A stretch of DNA of 9,027 nucleotides from positions 815-9,841 of the forward strand of contig DQEK01000032.1 in assembly GCA_003533545.1 (NCBI GenBank), read 5' to 3'. The notes under the pieces were generated by a model. That model ran no database searches. It had not been told where the DNA came from and saw only the letters and a list, made by a program, of their open reading frames with translations. The translations under genes were made by a program, and so were the position numbers. The DNA is from Acidobacteriota bacterium (lineage in GTDB: Bacteria; Acidobacteriota; Vicinamibacteria; Vicinamibacterales; UBA8438). Shown here piece after piece: positions 1 through 7,230 of the stretch. Within the stretch, counting starts at the first letter, position 1; every line of letters starts with the position of its first letter.

Positions 1-118
1 TAACAACGGCGGGTCTGCCGAGTTGTGGACGATTAACGATGGCGGACACGTTCCAGCGTTTTCCATACATTTCAGCCCGCTGGTGATCGAATGGTTGCTC
101 GGCCACCCCAAACCCTGA
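1..118 (+). CDS. C-terminal fragment of alpha/beta-hydrolase esterase (PHB depolymerase/LpqC-like)
   Basis: Only the last 38 codons are inside the window; the reading frame enters at base 2 and stops at TGA 116-118. The peptide contains AELWTINDGGHVPAFS, followed by SPLVIEWLLGHPKP at the very end. In secreted esterases of the poly(3-hydroxybutyrate) depolymerase/LpqC type the last strand and helix look like this: a G-G-H motif supplies the catalytic histidine (here the His codon at 47-49), and a short helix then ends the protein near HPKP. The catalytic Ser and Asp, and any signal peptide, lie outside the window. The likely role is hydrolysis of an ester in a polyester or aryl ester outside the cytoplasm, but the substrate cannot be told from this fragment. 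The gene converges on the repressor that follows on the other strand. The family call comes from short-motif recognition only. Confidence 0.6.
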   Translation, partial: NNGGSAELWTINDGGHVPAFSIHFSPLVIEWLLGHPKP

Positions 119-202
119 CGCGGACCGAGGAGAGAGCACAGCGGACGCTACGGCGCGCCGCGCACGACGCACGGCACCACGGGTTCCGCGTGGCCGCGAG
201 GG

Positions 203-913
203 TTACTGACTGTCGTCGTCGGTTTTCGGGCGCACCCGGATAGCATCAAGCAGGAGTTCGGCGATCAGGACTGCTAGGGGACTGACAACCCGCTCTTCAT
301 CCACCTCCGACGTTTCTGAGAAAAGGCAAATCTCCTGCGCAAGATGGAGAGGCATCGCTAGTAGACAACCCGCCAAGCCAGCCGGGTCGCCAGCACGGTA
401 GGTCCCCTCGGCTTGCCGTTTGGCGACATGTGCTGTCAGGAAGCCATAAATCCCACCGTGTCCCAGTGCCTCGGCGAGGGTGGTCTGCGTGGTTGGGTCC
501 GTCTCAAGCCTCGCGTACAAGAGCATGCGGTGCAGGTCCCGGTCGTGCTGGAAGCCCCAAAATATCGCCCTTGTCAGTGTTTGGAAGAGGCCAGCGTCGT
601 CACCCTGGTCGGCAAGGTCCTGTAACTGTTGCATCAAGACTTCTGTCCCGGCGCCGGTGGTCTCCTCGAACGCCGCAAGAAACAGGTCCGCCTTCGTCGG
701 AAAATGTTTAAAGATGGTGGCTTCGCTGGTGTTGGCGGCTTTGGAGAGCACCTTCGTGGTGGCTCCCTTGAATCCGTGGCGGCCGAACTCGCGGATGGCA
801 GCCTCGATGATCTGAGCGCGTCGTTCCGGCGCAGCGAGACGCTTCTGCGTAGGGGTCGGAGCCTCAGGCGAAACTGATTTCACGTTCTCCGAGGGGGTTT
901 TGGGGTCATCCAT
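203..913 (-). CDS. TetR/AcrR-family transcriptional repressor
   Basis: A 236-residue ligand-responsive DNA-binding protein. After a Pro/Ser/Thr-rich, probably disordered tail of about 25 residues comes the TetR N-domain: RRAQIIEAAIREFGRHGF (31-48) forms helix 1, and TTKVLSKAANTSEATIFKHF (52-71) is the helix-turn-helix with the usual T-x-x-x-I-[FY]-x-[HY]-F ending, followed by TKADLF. The C-terminal ~150 residues are the variable ligand-binding and dimerisation domain, so the effector cannot be predicted. The ATG at 913-911 has no clear Shine-Dalgarno sequence in front of it. An in-frame GTG at codon 11 has GGAG only 3 bases upstream, so the true start may be 10 residues later. The gene is divergent from the secreted-protein cluster, with 203 bp between the two starts. 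A palindrome over its own start suggests autoregulation. TetR family membership is secure; the target genes are inferred. Confidence 0.93.
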   Translation of the reverse strand: MDDPKTPSENVKSVSPEAPTPTQKRLAAPERRAQIIEAAIREFGRHGFKGATTKVLSKAANTSEATIFKHFPTKADLFLAAFEETTGAGTEVLMQQLQDLADQGDDAGLFQTLTRAIFWGFQHDRDLHRMLLYARLETDPTTQTTLAEALGHGGIYGFLTAHVAKRQAEGTYRAGDPAGLAGCLLAMPLHLAQEICLFSETSEVDEERVVSPLAVLIAELLLDAIRVRPKTDDDSQ

Positions 914-941
914 GCAAGGCGCTTGTTGGTAAGCCTTGAAT
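912..941. promoter_or_regulatory. Imperfect palindrome over the TetR start, candidate autoregulatory operator
   Basis: CAAGGC at 915-920 and GCCTTG at 933-938 are perfect inverted repeats separated by 12 bases. Extending one mismatched pair outward adds AT/AT at 912-913 and 940-941, giving 8 of 9 paired positions per arm. The element covers the ATG of the divergent TetR gene and ends next to a TATAAA box (944-949). TetR proteins commonly bind palindromes of this size in the region between divergent genes. The sequence differs from the AGTGAG palindromes near 7240-7290, so nothing here ties this regulator to those sites. Confidence 0.35.
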
Positions 942-949
942 TCTATAAA
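923..949 (+). promoter_or_regulatory. Candidate promoter for the secreted-enzyme gene cluster
   Basis: A TATAAA box at 944-949 could serve as -10. The best -35 is a poor one: TTGTTG at 923-928 with a 15-bp spacer. The surrounding ten bases TTCTATAAAG (941-950) recur exactly at 7290-7299 in front of the cytochrome/DUF1592 gene, which is the main reason to take the box seriously. If used, it would leave a leader of about 160 bases before the ATG at 1117, and the palindrome at 912-941 would overlap the -35 and spacer, a classic repression layout. On the opposite strand the same bases read TATAGA, which could be the -10 of the TetR gene, but no good -35 accompanies it. Confidence 0.3.
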
Positions 950-1116
950 GTGCGTGCATACTTATCGCTGGGCAGGTGCTGCGCGTCACGGCGATGTGGC
1001 ATCCTATCGCGCTCGTCCGGTTGCGTCTACCTGCCTGTTGCTAGCGTTGTTTGGTCAGGTTACTGTGGCGCGCGTGCTCGGCGTGAGTAGGTTTCGATGG
1101 GACGGGAGGAGATCTG

Positions 1117-2079
1117 ATGCAGGCTTTGTTGAGACGTGTGGCCGTAGGACTTGCGGTCGCGTGTTTAGGGCCGGTGGTGGTGTCTGCACAGTCGCCGACG
1201 GAGGTGCCGCGGACCCCCTGGGGAATGCCCCAGTTGGACGGGGTGTGGGACTTCCGGACCCTGACGCCGTTTGAGCGCCCCGAGGAATATGGCGACCGGG
1301 CGTTCCTGACGGAGGAGGAAGCGGCGGCTCTTGAACAGGGGGCGGTCGGGCGAAACCAAGCGGCCGATGAGGCGCCGGCGCAGCGTACGGAGGCTGGCGG
1401 CAGTATCGGGGCCTACAACCAATTCTGGATGGACTTTGGAACAAAAGTGGTCGAGGAGCGGCGGACCTCGCTCGTCATCGACCCGGCCAACGGTCGCCGG
1501 CCGCCGATGATGCCTGAGGCGCGGAACCGGGGTGGAGGCGGAGGGTCGTTCGGCACGGCGCCCTTGGAGCAGATCGAGGACCTGAGTTTCTTCGACCGCT
1601 GCATCGGGACGATGGGACTGCCAATTTATCCGACGGCCTACAACAACAACATTCAGCTGTTTCAGACACCAGATCACGTGGTGATGTTCATCGAGATGAT
1701 GAACGATATCCGTGTTATTCCTCTGGACCGGCGTCCACACGGTGAGGTGCGCCAGTGGATGGGCGATTCGCGCGGGCACTGGGAGGGCAACACTCTCGTG
1801 GTCGAGACGACGCACTTTGATCGCCGGCTGACACTGGTTGGTGCCAGTCGGAACGCCAGGCTGGTCGAGCGCTTCACCAGGGTCAGTCCTGAGATTCTGG
1901 CGTATGAGTACACCGTTGAGGATTCGACCGTCTGGGAACGACCGTGGACGGCGTTGCAATCCCTGCGCAAGAGTGACGCGCCGGTCTTCGAGTATGCGTG
2001 TCACGAGGGCAACTACGCGGCAGCGAACATGCTTGCTGGGGCGCGGATGGATGAGTCGGCGGCGCGAGCCGGTCGCTGA
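1117..2079 (+). CDS. Secreted protein of unknown function, acidobacterial WDFRTLTP family
   Basis: A 320-residue protein. The ATG at 1117 follows a strong GGAGGAG at 1105-1111. Residues 1-24 are a Sec signal peptide (RR, then a hydrophobic stretch, with VSA|QSP as the cleavage site). The mature protein opens with TPWGMPQLDGVWDFRTLTPFERP, then has an acidic linker (LTEEEAAALEQ), RTSLVIDPANGRRPP, a glycine-rich stretch near residue 142, FFDRCIGTMGLPIYP with Cys162, and EYACHEGNYAAANMLAGARMDE near the end with Cys295. I recognise this as a family common in environmental Acidobacteriota, usually left as hypothetical; I know no assigned reaction. Two well-separated cysteines in an exported protein could form a disulfide. 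The gene lies 95 bp before the VOC gene, probably the head of the same transcription unit. Family recognition is fairly firm; function is unknown. Confidence 0.9.
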   Translation: MQALLRRVAVGLAVACLGPVVVSAQSPTEVPRTPWGMPQLDGVWDFRTLTPFERPEEYGDRAFLTEEEAAALEQGAVGRNQAADEAPAQRTEAGGSIGAYNQFWMDFGTKVVEERRTSLVIDPANGRRPPMMPEARNRGGGGGSFGTAPLEQIEDLSFFDRCIGTMGLPIYPTAYNNNIQLFQTPDHVVMFIEMMNDIRVIPLDRRPHGEVRQWMGDSRGHWEGNTLVVETTHFDRRLTLVGASRNARLVERFTRVSPEILAYEYTVEDSTVWERPWTALQSLRKSDAPVFEYACHEGNYAAANMLAGARMDESAARAGR

Positions 2080-2174
2080 GACGGTCACTTTCGGCAATTT
2101 CGAACATGTTTCAGTATCGGTTCGGCGGGCTTTTCTGCCAGGCCAACCAACAGACAGAGTCAGGAGCCCACATC

Positions 2175-2666
2175 ATGCATCGCACACGCAATTCACTCGT
2201 CGCCGTGCTCATAGGCGTTGTTATCGCTCTCTCCGCTCCAGCGGTGGAGGCGCAGTCGTCGGTGGACACCCCACCGATGGCAATCACCTTTGGGTCAGTC
2301 GGCATCAACGTGGCCGATGTCGCCCGAGCCGAAAAGTTCTACACGGATGTCTTCGGGCTCGTGCGGACTTTTCAATTCCCGCCCGAAGGGGACCCGATAG
2401 AAGTTGGACTGGGACGTCCCGAGGGTGGCGGCATGGGGCTCCTGCTGGCCCGTCTGGACGACAGGCCGCTACCTGAGAGCAAGTCGCGCTATGGCCGGAT
2501 CGTGATCATGACCGACGACGCGCGGGCACTGGCGGACCGAGCCATTGCGCACGGTTCGACGCTGCTGCGCGACCTCGGGTCGCCGGGAGGCCCGGTCATT
2601 CTCTTTATGAGTGACTTGGACGGCTACGAGTTCGAACTCTATCAGGCCCCGCCCGGTGGTGAGTAA
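2175..2666 (+). CDS. Exported VOC-fold (glyoxalase/bleomycin-resistance-like) protein
   Basis: A 163-residue protein. The ATG at 2175 is chosen over an in-frame ATG 69 bases upstream because CAGGAG sits at 2161-2166 and because this start puts the signal peptide exactly at the N-terminus. Residues 1-26 form a Sec signal (HRTR, a hydrophobic core LVAVLIGVVIALSA, VEA|QSS cleavage). The rest is one vicinal-oxygen-chelate unit: GSVGINVADVARAEKFYTDVFGL (40-62) is the first beta-alpha-beta motif, GRIVIMTDDARALADRAIAHG starts the second, and DLDGYEFELYQ (147-157) is the closing strand with the usual Glu (E154). The His that normally starts the first motif is replaced around G40-S41, and the His expected before IVIMTDD is also absent, so standard metal binding is doubtful. 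A lactoylglutathione lyase function is therefore not supported. Its stop is followed after one base by the dehydrogenase start, implying coupled translation. Confidence 0.88.
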   Translation: MHRTRNSLVAVLIGVVIALSAPAVEAQSSVDTPPMAITFGSVGINVADVARAEKFYTDVFGLVRTFQFPPEGDPIEVGLGRPEGGGMGLLLARLDDRPLPESKSRYGRIVIMTDDARALADRAIAHGSTLLRDLGSPGGPVILFMSDLDGYEFELYQAPPGGE

Positions 2667-2667
2667 G

Positions 2668-4752
2668 ATGCGCCAACGGGTTTCAGATGTCGCTCTGGTG
2701 GTGGTGTGTCTTGTGGGGCTCACCACCGGTGGCCTCCGCGCACAGACGCCGGGGCCTTGGCAGACCTACGGAACCGAGAACGGCGAGTGGCGAAGCTATG
2801 CCGGCAACACCGCAGGGCAGAAGTATTCGCCACTCGACCAGATTGACGCCGGCAACTTCAGCCAACTTGAGGTCGCTTGGGAATGGACCACCGCGGACCA
2901 GCGGCTGAGCCGTACGACCCCGGACGGTGGTGAGTGGTCTGCTCCGCTTGCCGCGATCGTCGAGTCGCTGGTCGAGGACACCCCGAATCTGTATCGGGAC
3001 GGTCAGTCGCCGAATCCGTCCCGGTTTCAGGCCACGCCGCTGATGGTCGACGGTGTGCTCTATTTCAACACGCCGCTCTCGCAGGGCGTGGCGGTCGACG
3101 CCACGACGGGTGAGACGCTCTGGGTGTTCAATCCGAAGACCTACGAAGAAGGTACTCCTTCCATGAGTGGTCCCTGGACCCAGCGCGGGGTCGCCTACTG
3201 GACCGACGGTGAGGGGGACGAGCGGATCCTCTGGGGCACGGGTGCTGGCTACCTGGTCTGTGTCCAGGCGACGTCCGGGCGACCGTGTGCTGACTTCGGA
3301 CCAAACGGCAGTGGGATGGTCGATGCGATGGTTGGCATTCCGCGGGTCGCGCGGGAAGACCGCGACTATCTCAATGCGTTTCTCTACTCCATCAACTCGC
3401 CACCGATTATCGTGCGCGACCGGGTGATTCATGGTTCCCACATTGCCGACGTGCGGGTGACGAAGGAAGCCACCCCCGGGTGGGTACGGGCCTGGAACGT
3501 GCGCACCGGTGAACACGAATGGGACTTCCACACGGTGCCCAACAGCGCCGACGAGTTCGGGTCCGATACGTGGCTGAACGAATCGTGGCGCTATTCGGGC
3601 AATGGCAATGTCTGGTCGATGCTGGCCGGCGACAATGAACTGGGCTATGTGTATCTGCCGACCGGTACGGTTACCAACGATTACTACGGGGCGGACCGAC
3701 TCGGCGACAACCTCTTCTCGGAGTCGATCGTCGCGGTCGATATTGAGACCGGACAGCGGGTCTGGCATTTCCAGGCGGTGCACCACGGTCTCTGGGATTG
3801 GGACTTCCCCACCCATCCAAACCTGGTCGACATTACGGTCGACGGTCGAGACATTCGGGCGTTGGCACAGGTGAGCAAACAGGGGTTCACCTACGTGTTC
3901 GACCGTGTCACCGGCGACCCGGTCTGGCCGATCGAAGAGCGGCCAGTGCCGCAGGAGACAAATCTCCCGGGAGAGGTCCCGTCGCTGACCCAGCCGTTCC
4001 CGACCAAGCCGCCGCCGTTCGAGTACCAGGGCGTGGCTATCGACGATCTCGTCGACTTCACTCCCGAGATTCGGGCGATGGCCGTGGAGGCGGTGCGCGA
4101 CTTCACGCTCGGCCCGATTTTTACCCCACCGCGACGGACCGTCGAGGGAGTGACGCAGGGCACCATCCAGCGCCCGGCGATTGACGGGGGTGCGAACTGG
4201 GGCGGCGCGGGAGTGGACCCGGAAACCGGCGTCCTCTATGTGCCCTCGCAGAACCGCACATCGGTGCTGCACTTCTACGAGCCGGACCCGTCCACCGGCG
4301 CAACCATGACGATTACCCAGGCAGCGTTTGGCAGTGGCCGACAGCCGGCAATGCCGCAGGGGTTGCCCCTGTTCAAGCCGCCCTATTCGCGGATGACCGC
4401 GGTGGATCTCAATGCCGGCGAGAACGCCTGGATGCAGCCCAACGGCGACGGCAACCGGTTCCGGAACCACCCGATGCTGCGCGACCTCGACCTGCCGCCC
4501 GTCGGTGGCGATGGCAGGGGGGGACCACTAGTGACCAAGACGTTGCTGATTAGCGCACTCACCGCCGGTGGTACCGGCGACGGACCACGACTGGTGGCTC
4601 GAGACAAGGCCACTGGCGAGGTCGTCGGTTCGGTCGACCTGCCGGCCGGGGCGATCGGTACCCCGATGACTTACCGTGCCGATGGGCGGCAGCACATCGC
4701 GCTGACCGTTGGTGGTGGTCCGCGCCTGATAGCATTTGCGCTACCGGAGTAG
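2668..4752 (+). CDS. Secreted PQQ-dependent dehydrogenase (quinoprotein glucose/alcohol dehydrogenase type)
   Basis: A 694-residue quinoprotein predicted to oxidise a sugar or alcohol in the periplasm with pyrroloquinoline quinone and pass electrons to the respiratory chain. The ATG at 2668 is preferred over one 57 bases upstream: it lies one base after the VOC stop and starts a clean Sec signal (residues 1-25, LRA|QTP). The N-terminal blade has WRSYAGNTAGQKYSPLDQID, as in glucose-dehydrogenase-like quinoproteins. Further propeller blades show GVAVDATTGETLWVFNP, VRAWNVRTGEHEWDFHT, VAVDIETGQRVWHFQ, then the diagnostic HHGLWDWDFPTHPNLVD (372 onward), GFTYVFDRVTGDPVWP and GGANWGGAGVDPETGVLYVPS (507 onward). 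There is no N-terminal membrane domain like that of E. coli Gcd and no C-terminal haem motif, so the electron acceptor must be a separate protein or quinone. C198 and C207 are close together but not vicinal as in methanol dehydrogenase. Substrate is not resolved by sequence; no PQQ-synthesis genes are in the window. Confidence 0.92.
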   Translation: MRQRVSDVALVVVCLVGLTTGGLRAQTPGPWQTYGTENGEWRSYAGNTAGQKYSPLDQIDAGNFSQLEVAWEWTTADQRLSRTTPDGGEWSAPLAAIVESLVEDTPNLYRDGQSPNPSRFQATPLMVDGVLYFNTPLSQGVAVDATTGETLWVFNPKTYEEGTPSMSGPWTQRGVAYWTDGEGDERILWGTGAGYLVCVQATSGRPCADFGPNGSGMVDAMVGIPRVAREDRDYLNAFLYSINSPPIIVRDRVIHGSHIADVRVTKEATPGWVRAWNVRTGEHEWDFHTVPNSADEFGSDTWLNESWRYSGNGNVWSMLAGDNELGYVYLPTGTVTNDYYGADRLGDNLFSESIVAVDIETGQRVWHFQAVHHGLWDWDFPTHPNLVDITVDGRDIRALAQVSKQGFTYVFDRVTGDPVWPIEERPVPQETNLPGEVPSLTQPFPTKPPPFEYQGVAIDDLVDFTPEIRAMAVEAVRDFTLGPIFTPPRRTVEGVTQGTIQRPAIDGGANWGGAGVDPETGVLYVPSQNRTSVLHFYEPDPSTGATMTITQAAFGSGRQPAMPQGLPLFKPPYSRMTAVDLNAGENAWMQPNGDGNRFRNHPMLRDLDLPPVGGDGRGGPLVTKTLLISALTAGGTGDGPRLVARDKATGEVVGSVDLPAGAIGTPMTYRADGRQHIALTVGGGPRLIAFALPE

Positions 4753-4816
4753 CGAGCGACTGAAAACCTGTGTGGGGAACGGCTCCAACCGTGCCCCAAA
4801 GAACCGGAGACCCAAG

Positions 4817-5752
4817 ATGCGACGATTGCTTTTGTTACCGTTCACCGCCTTCGCCCTGAGTCTCGTCCTCTGGACCGCCGGACTCGGCGCGGTGCAGCCC
4901 GAGATCCCACCGATCGAGGTGCACCAGATTACCGACACGCTGCACATGCTGGGCTCTGGGATGGAGACCGGCGGCAACATCGCGGTGCTGGTCGCCGAGA
5001 GCGGTGTGGTGTTGGTAGACACCAAGAACGAGGGGTACGGCCCCACCATCCTCGACCTCGTGCGTGCGATCACCGACAAGCCGGTGACCATGATCATCAA
5101 CACGCACGTGCACTACGACCATAGCGGCGCCAACACCGAATTCCCCGACACCGTCCAATTCGTGGCCCACGAGAACATCCGCCGGCACTGGGCGCGCACC
5201 GACTGTCAGCCGGTGCCGACCAACTGCGACGATTTCCAGGGCGAGAACCGGAGGTATTTGCCGAAGACCACCTTCAACGACCGGCTCAGCTTGTTCGCAG
5301 GCACGCCTGACCAGATCGACCTCTACTACTTCGGACGTGGTCACACCGACGGCGACACCTTCGTGGTGTTTAAGGACGCGCGCACGATGCATGTGGGTGA
5401 TATGTTCCTGGGTAAGACCCTGCCGTTCATCGACGCCGAGAACGGCAATGGCGGCAGCGCCATCGAGTTCGGTCGCACCCTGACGAAGGTCATCGACAAC
5501 ATCCACGACGTTGACATCATCATCAACGGGCATTGGAACACCCCGCTCGCTTGGAGCGATCTGGTCGACTACCGCGGGTTCTACATGGACCTGTACACCC
5601 AGACCCGCCGGAGCCTCGACACCGGGCTGAGCGCGGAGGAAGCGATCGCGGCGTACGAGAAGCCAGCGCAGTACAGCGAGTACAGTGCGAATAAGGGCGC
5701 CGGTCCTTTCACGGTGGACCCAATCGTTAACTACATCTACCGGGGGATCTAG
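4817..5752 (+). CDS. Secreted metallo-beta-lactamase-fold hydrolase
   Basis: A 311-residue zinc hydrolase. The ATG at 4817 has GGAG 7 bases upstream (4806-4809) and begins a Sec signal (MRRLLLLPFTAFALSLVLW, cleavage near GLGA|VQP); an in-frame ATG 81 bases upstream would overlap the previous gene and bury the signal. All metal ligands of the fold are visible: THVHYDHSG (H97, H99, D101, H102), GRGHTDGD (H176), HVGDMF (D195) and INGHW (H239). This set predicts a complete dinuclear zinc site, unlike its two enzyme-like neighbours. The sequence resembles glyoxalase-II-like periplasmic hydrolases more than true beta-lactamases, so a thioester, ester or lactone substrate is likelier than an antibiotic. 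Its place between a sugar-type quinoprotein and an acid-sugar dehydratase-like protein is consistent with lactone hydrolysis, which is inference only. It lies 64 bp after the dehydrogenase and 11 bp before the next gene. Confidence 0.9.
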   Translation: MRRLLLLPFTAFALSLVLWTAGLGAVQPEIPPIEVHQITDTLHMLGSGMETGGNIAVLVAESGVVLVDTKNEGYGPTILDLVRAITDKPVTMIINTHVHYDHSGANTEFPDTVQFVAHENIRRHWARTDCQPVPTNCDDFQGENRRYLPKTTFNDRLSLFAGTPDQIDLYYFGRGHTDGDTFVVFKDARTMHVGDMFLGKTLPFIDAENGNGGSAIEFGRTLTKVIDNIHDVDIIINGHWNTPLAWSDLVDYRGFYMDLYTQTRRSLDTGLSAEEAIAAYEKPAQYSEYSANKGAGPFTVDPIVNYIYRGI

Positions 5753-5763
5753 AGGAGCTGACC

Positions 5764-7023
5764 ATGAGCATCGATAGGCGTGGATTTCTGCAACGATCAG
5801 GACTGGCAGCGGCCGGCCTCGGTGCCGGTCTCGGCGGGGGTGTGGCCTCCAAGCCGGTCATGGGCGAGGAACTCCAGGACTCACGGGAGCGGAACATCAA
5901 AATCACCGGATACCGCACGCACGTCCTGGACAATATCGACCCGCCGATCGGCCACCGCAAGTGGCTCTTCCTGGAACTTGAGACCGACGCCGGTATTGTC
6001 GGCCTCGGCGAACGTGTCTCCGGCGGCGTGCTGGAACTCGGCTCGCAGGTGGCGCTACTAGGCGAGCTGATCGAGTCGGTCGTGATCGGCAAGAGCCCAT
6101 TTGATGTGGAACGGATCTGGCACGACCTCTATAGCAATCCGCACGACTACCGGCACCCCGGCCTGTCAAAGACCCCAGCGATGTCGGCCATCGACATGGC
6201 GTGCTGGGACATTGTGGGCAAGGCCACCGGCCAACCCATCTACAAGCTTCTCGGCGGCAAGTTCAACGACCGGCTACGGGCCTACGCCTACCTGGACACC
6301 GCCGGCGTCTGGGAAAATCCCGAGTTGGCTGGCGTGCGTGCCCGTGAGCTGGTGGACCGTGGCATGGGCGTGTGCAAGCTCGACCCGTTTCAGCCCATTA
6401 CCGGTGGCCCACGCGACTACCCACTGAAAACGATCAACCACGTCGGCCGGATTTTCCGCGCCATGCGCGACGCGGTCGGCGACGAGTTGGAAATTGGCAT
6501 CGGCGCCCATGGCCAGTTCACCACCTCGTCGGCCATCCGCGTTGCCAGTATTCTCGAGGAGTTCAACCCGTTCTTCTTCGAGGAGCCGGTCTACCCGGAG
6601 AACGTCGCGGAGATGGCTCGGGTGGCGCAAATGACCACCATCCCGATTGCGACGGGCGAGCGGCTAGTCACGAAGTTCGAGTTCGCCGAGGTTCTGAACA
6701 AGCAGGCTGCCAACATCATCCAGTTAGACGTTGGCCAGTGTGGTGGTATCACCGAGTCGAAGAAGATCGCCACCATGTGCGAGGCGCACTACGCGGTGAT
6801 CGCGCCGCACATGTACTGCGGGCCAATCGCGGCGTCTGCGGCCGTGCAACTTGATACCTGCTCACCCAATTTCCTGGTGCAGGAGTTCAACACCAACGAC
6901 CTGCACCGCGATATCTTCGTCGAGCCGATCACGATCGAGAACGGCTTCATTACGCCGCCGACGGGACCCGGCCTGGGGGTCGAGTTGGATGAAACGGTGG
7001 TCAGGAGGCAGCTCTCCGACTGA
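5764..7023 (+). CDS. Tat-exported mandelate racemase/muconate lactonizing (galactonate dehydratase-like) protein
   Basis: A 419-residue enolase-superfamily protein. The ATG at 5764 follows AGGAG (5753-5757) at 6-base spacing. MSIDRRGFLQRSGLAAAGLGAGLGGG is a twin-arginine signal, so export of the folded protein is predicted. The N-terminal capping domain runs to about residue 140; the barrel shows KLD (205-207), GIGAHGQF (245-252), FFFEEPV (270-276), ATGERL (E299), IQLDVGQCGGITE (D322), APHMYCGP (H349) and LVQEF (E374). The His pair H249/H349 and the layout match D-galactonate dehydratase-like members, which abstract a proton alpha to a carboxylate and eliminate water. One of the three Mg-binding acids, the Asp two residues before H249 in DgoD, is Gly247 here, while the other two acids are kept. 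It may be a dehydratase with altered metal binding, an epimerase, or a non-catalytic binder. It is the last gene of the cluster. Confidence 0.88.
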   Translation: MSIDRRGFLQRSGLAAAGLGAGLGGGVASKPVMGEELQDSRERNIKITGYRTHVLDNIDPPIGHRKWLFLELETDAGIVGLGERVSGGVLELGSQVALLGELIESVVIGKSPFDVERIWHDLYSNPHDYRHPGLSKTPAMSAIDMACWDIVGKATGQPIYKLLGGKFNDRLRAYAYLDTAGVWENPELAGVRARELVDRGMGVCKLDPFQPITGGPRDYPLKTINHVGRIFRAMRDAVGDELEIGIGAHGQFTTSSAIRVASILEEFNPFFFEEPVYPENVAEMARVAQMTTIPIATGERLVTKFEFAEVLNKQAANIIQLDVGQCGGITESKKIATMCEAHYAVIAPHMYCGPIAASAAVQLDTCSPNFLVQEFNTNDLHRDIFVEPITIENGFITPPTGPGLGVELDETVVRRQLSD

Positions 7024-7154
7024 TGTGGTGGTGATGCGGTTCGAAATGAGGAGCCTGCGCTGGCCTGAAACCGAACGTGGCGACTTCGTGCATCCGGTCA
7101 ACTGAGCGCTGGCATAGATACAGGAGGATCGACTCGCGAAAACCATACGATTTT

Positions 7155-7180
7155 GGGTAACAGACGGTAGACTGTCACCC
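7155..7180 (+). terminator. Hairpin, weak candidate terminator of the enzyme cluster
   Basis: GGGTAACAG (7155-7163) and CTGTCACCC (7172-7180) pair over 8 of 9 positions around an 8-base loop. A weak T-rich run (TTTCTT) starts a few bases downstream and TTTT precedes the stem. It lies about 130 bp after the last stop of the cluster and upstream of the next promoter, a suitable place for a terminator. The lack of a proper U-tract right after the stem keeps confidence low; it could equally be a protein-binding inverted repeat. Confidence 0.35.
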
Positions 7181-7230
7181 GCTGGTTTCTTGAGTACAAC
7201 CGCCGTTGTGGACTGGACATGTGATCCGGT

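Noticed and set aside
151..193. Short inverted repeats (CGGCGCGCCG; CCACG/CGTGG) between the converging genes
   Set aside because: Stems are only 5 bp and no T-tract follows on either strand, so a terminator call is not supported.
1165..2097. 310-codon minus-strand open frame opposite the secreted unknown protein
   Set aside because: No domain, His/Arg-rich shadow composition, and the opposite frame has a good ribosome-binding site and signal peptide.
2106..2174. Upstream in-frame start for the VOC gene
   Set aside because: It lacks a ribosome-binding site and would push the signal peptide 23 residues inward; the start at 2175 has both in proper position.
2683..4470. 595-codon minus-strand open frame opposite the PQQ dehydrogenase
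   Set aside because: It is a GC-rich antisense shadow with no recognisable domain; the plus-strand frame encodes clear quinoprotein motifs.
4563..4577. Hairpin GCCGGTGGTACCGGC
   Set aside because: It lies inside the dehydrogenase coding region, has no T-run, and is explained by Gly/Thr codons in GC-rich DNA.
7122..7160. Strong AGGAGG that could start a small gene
   Set aside because: No ATG, GTG or TTG lies at a usable distance; the next in-range frames stop within a few codons.
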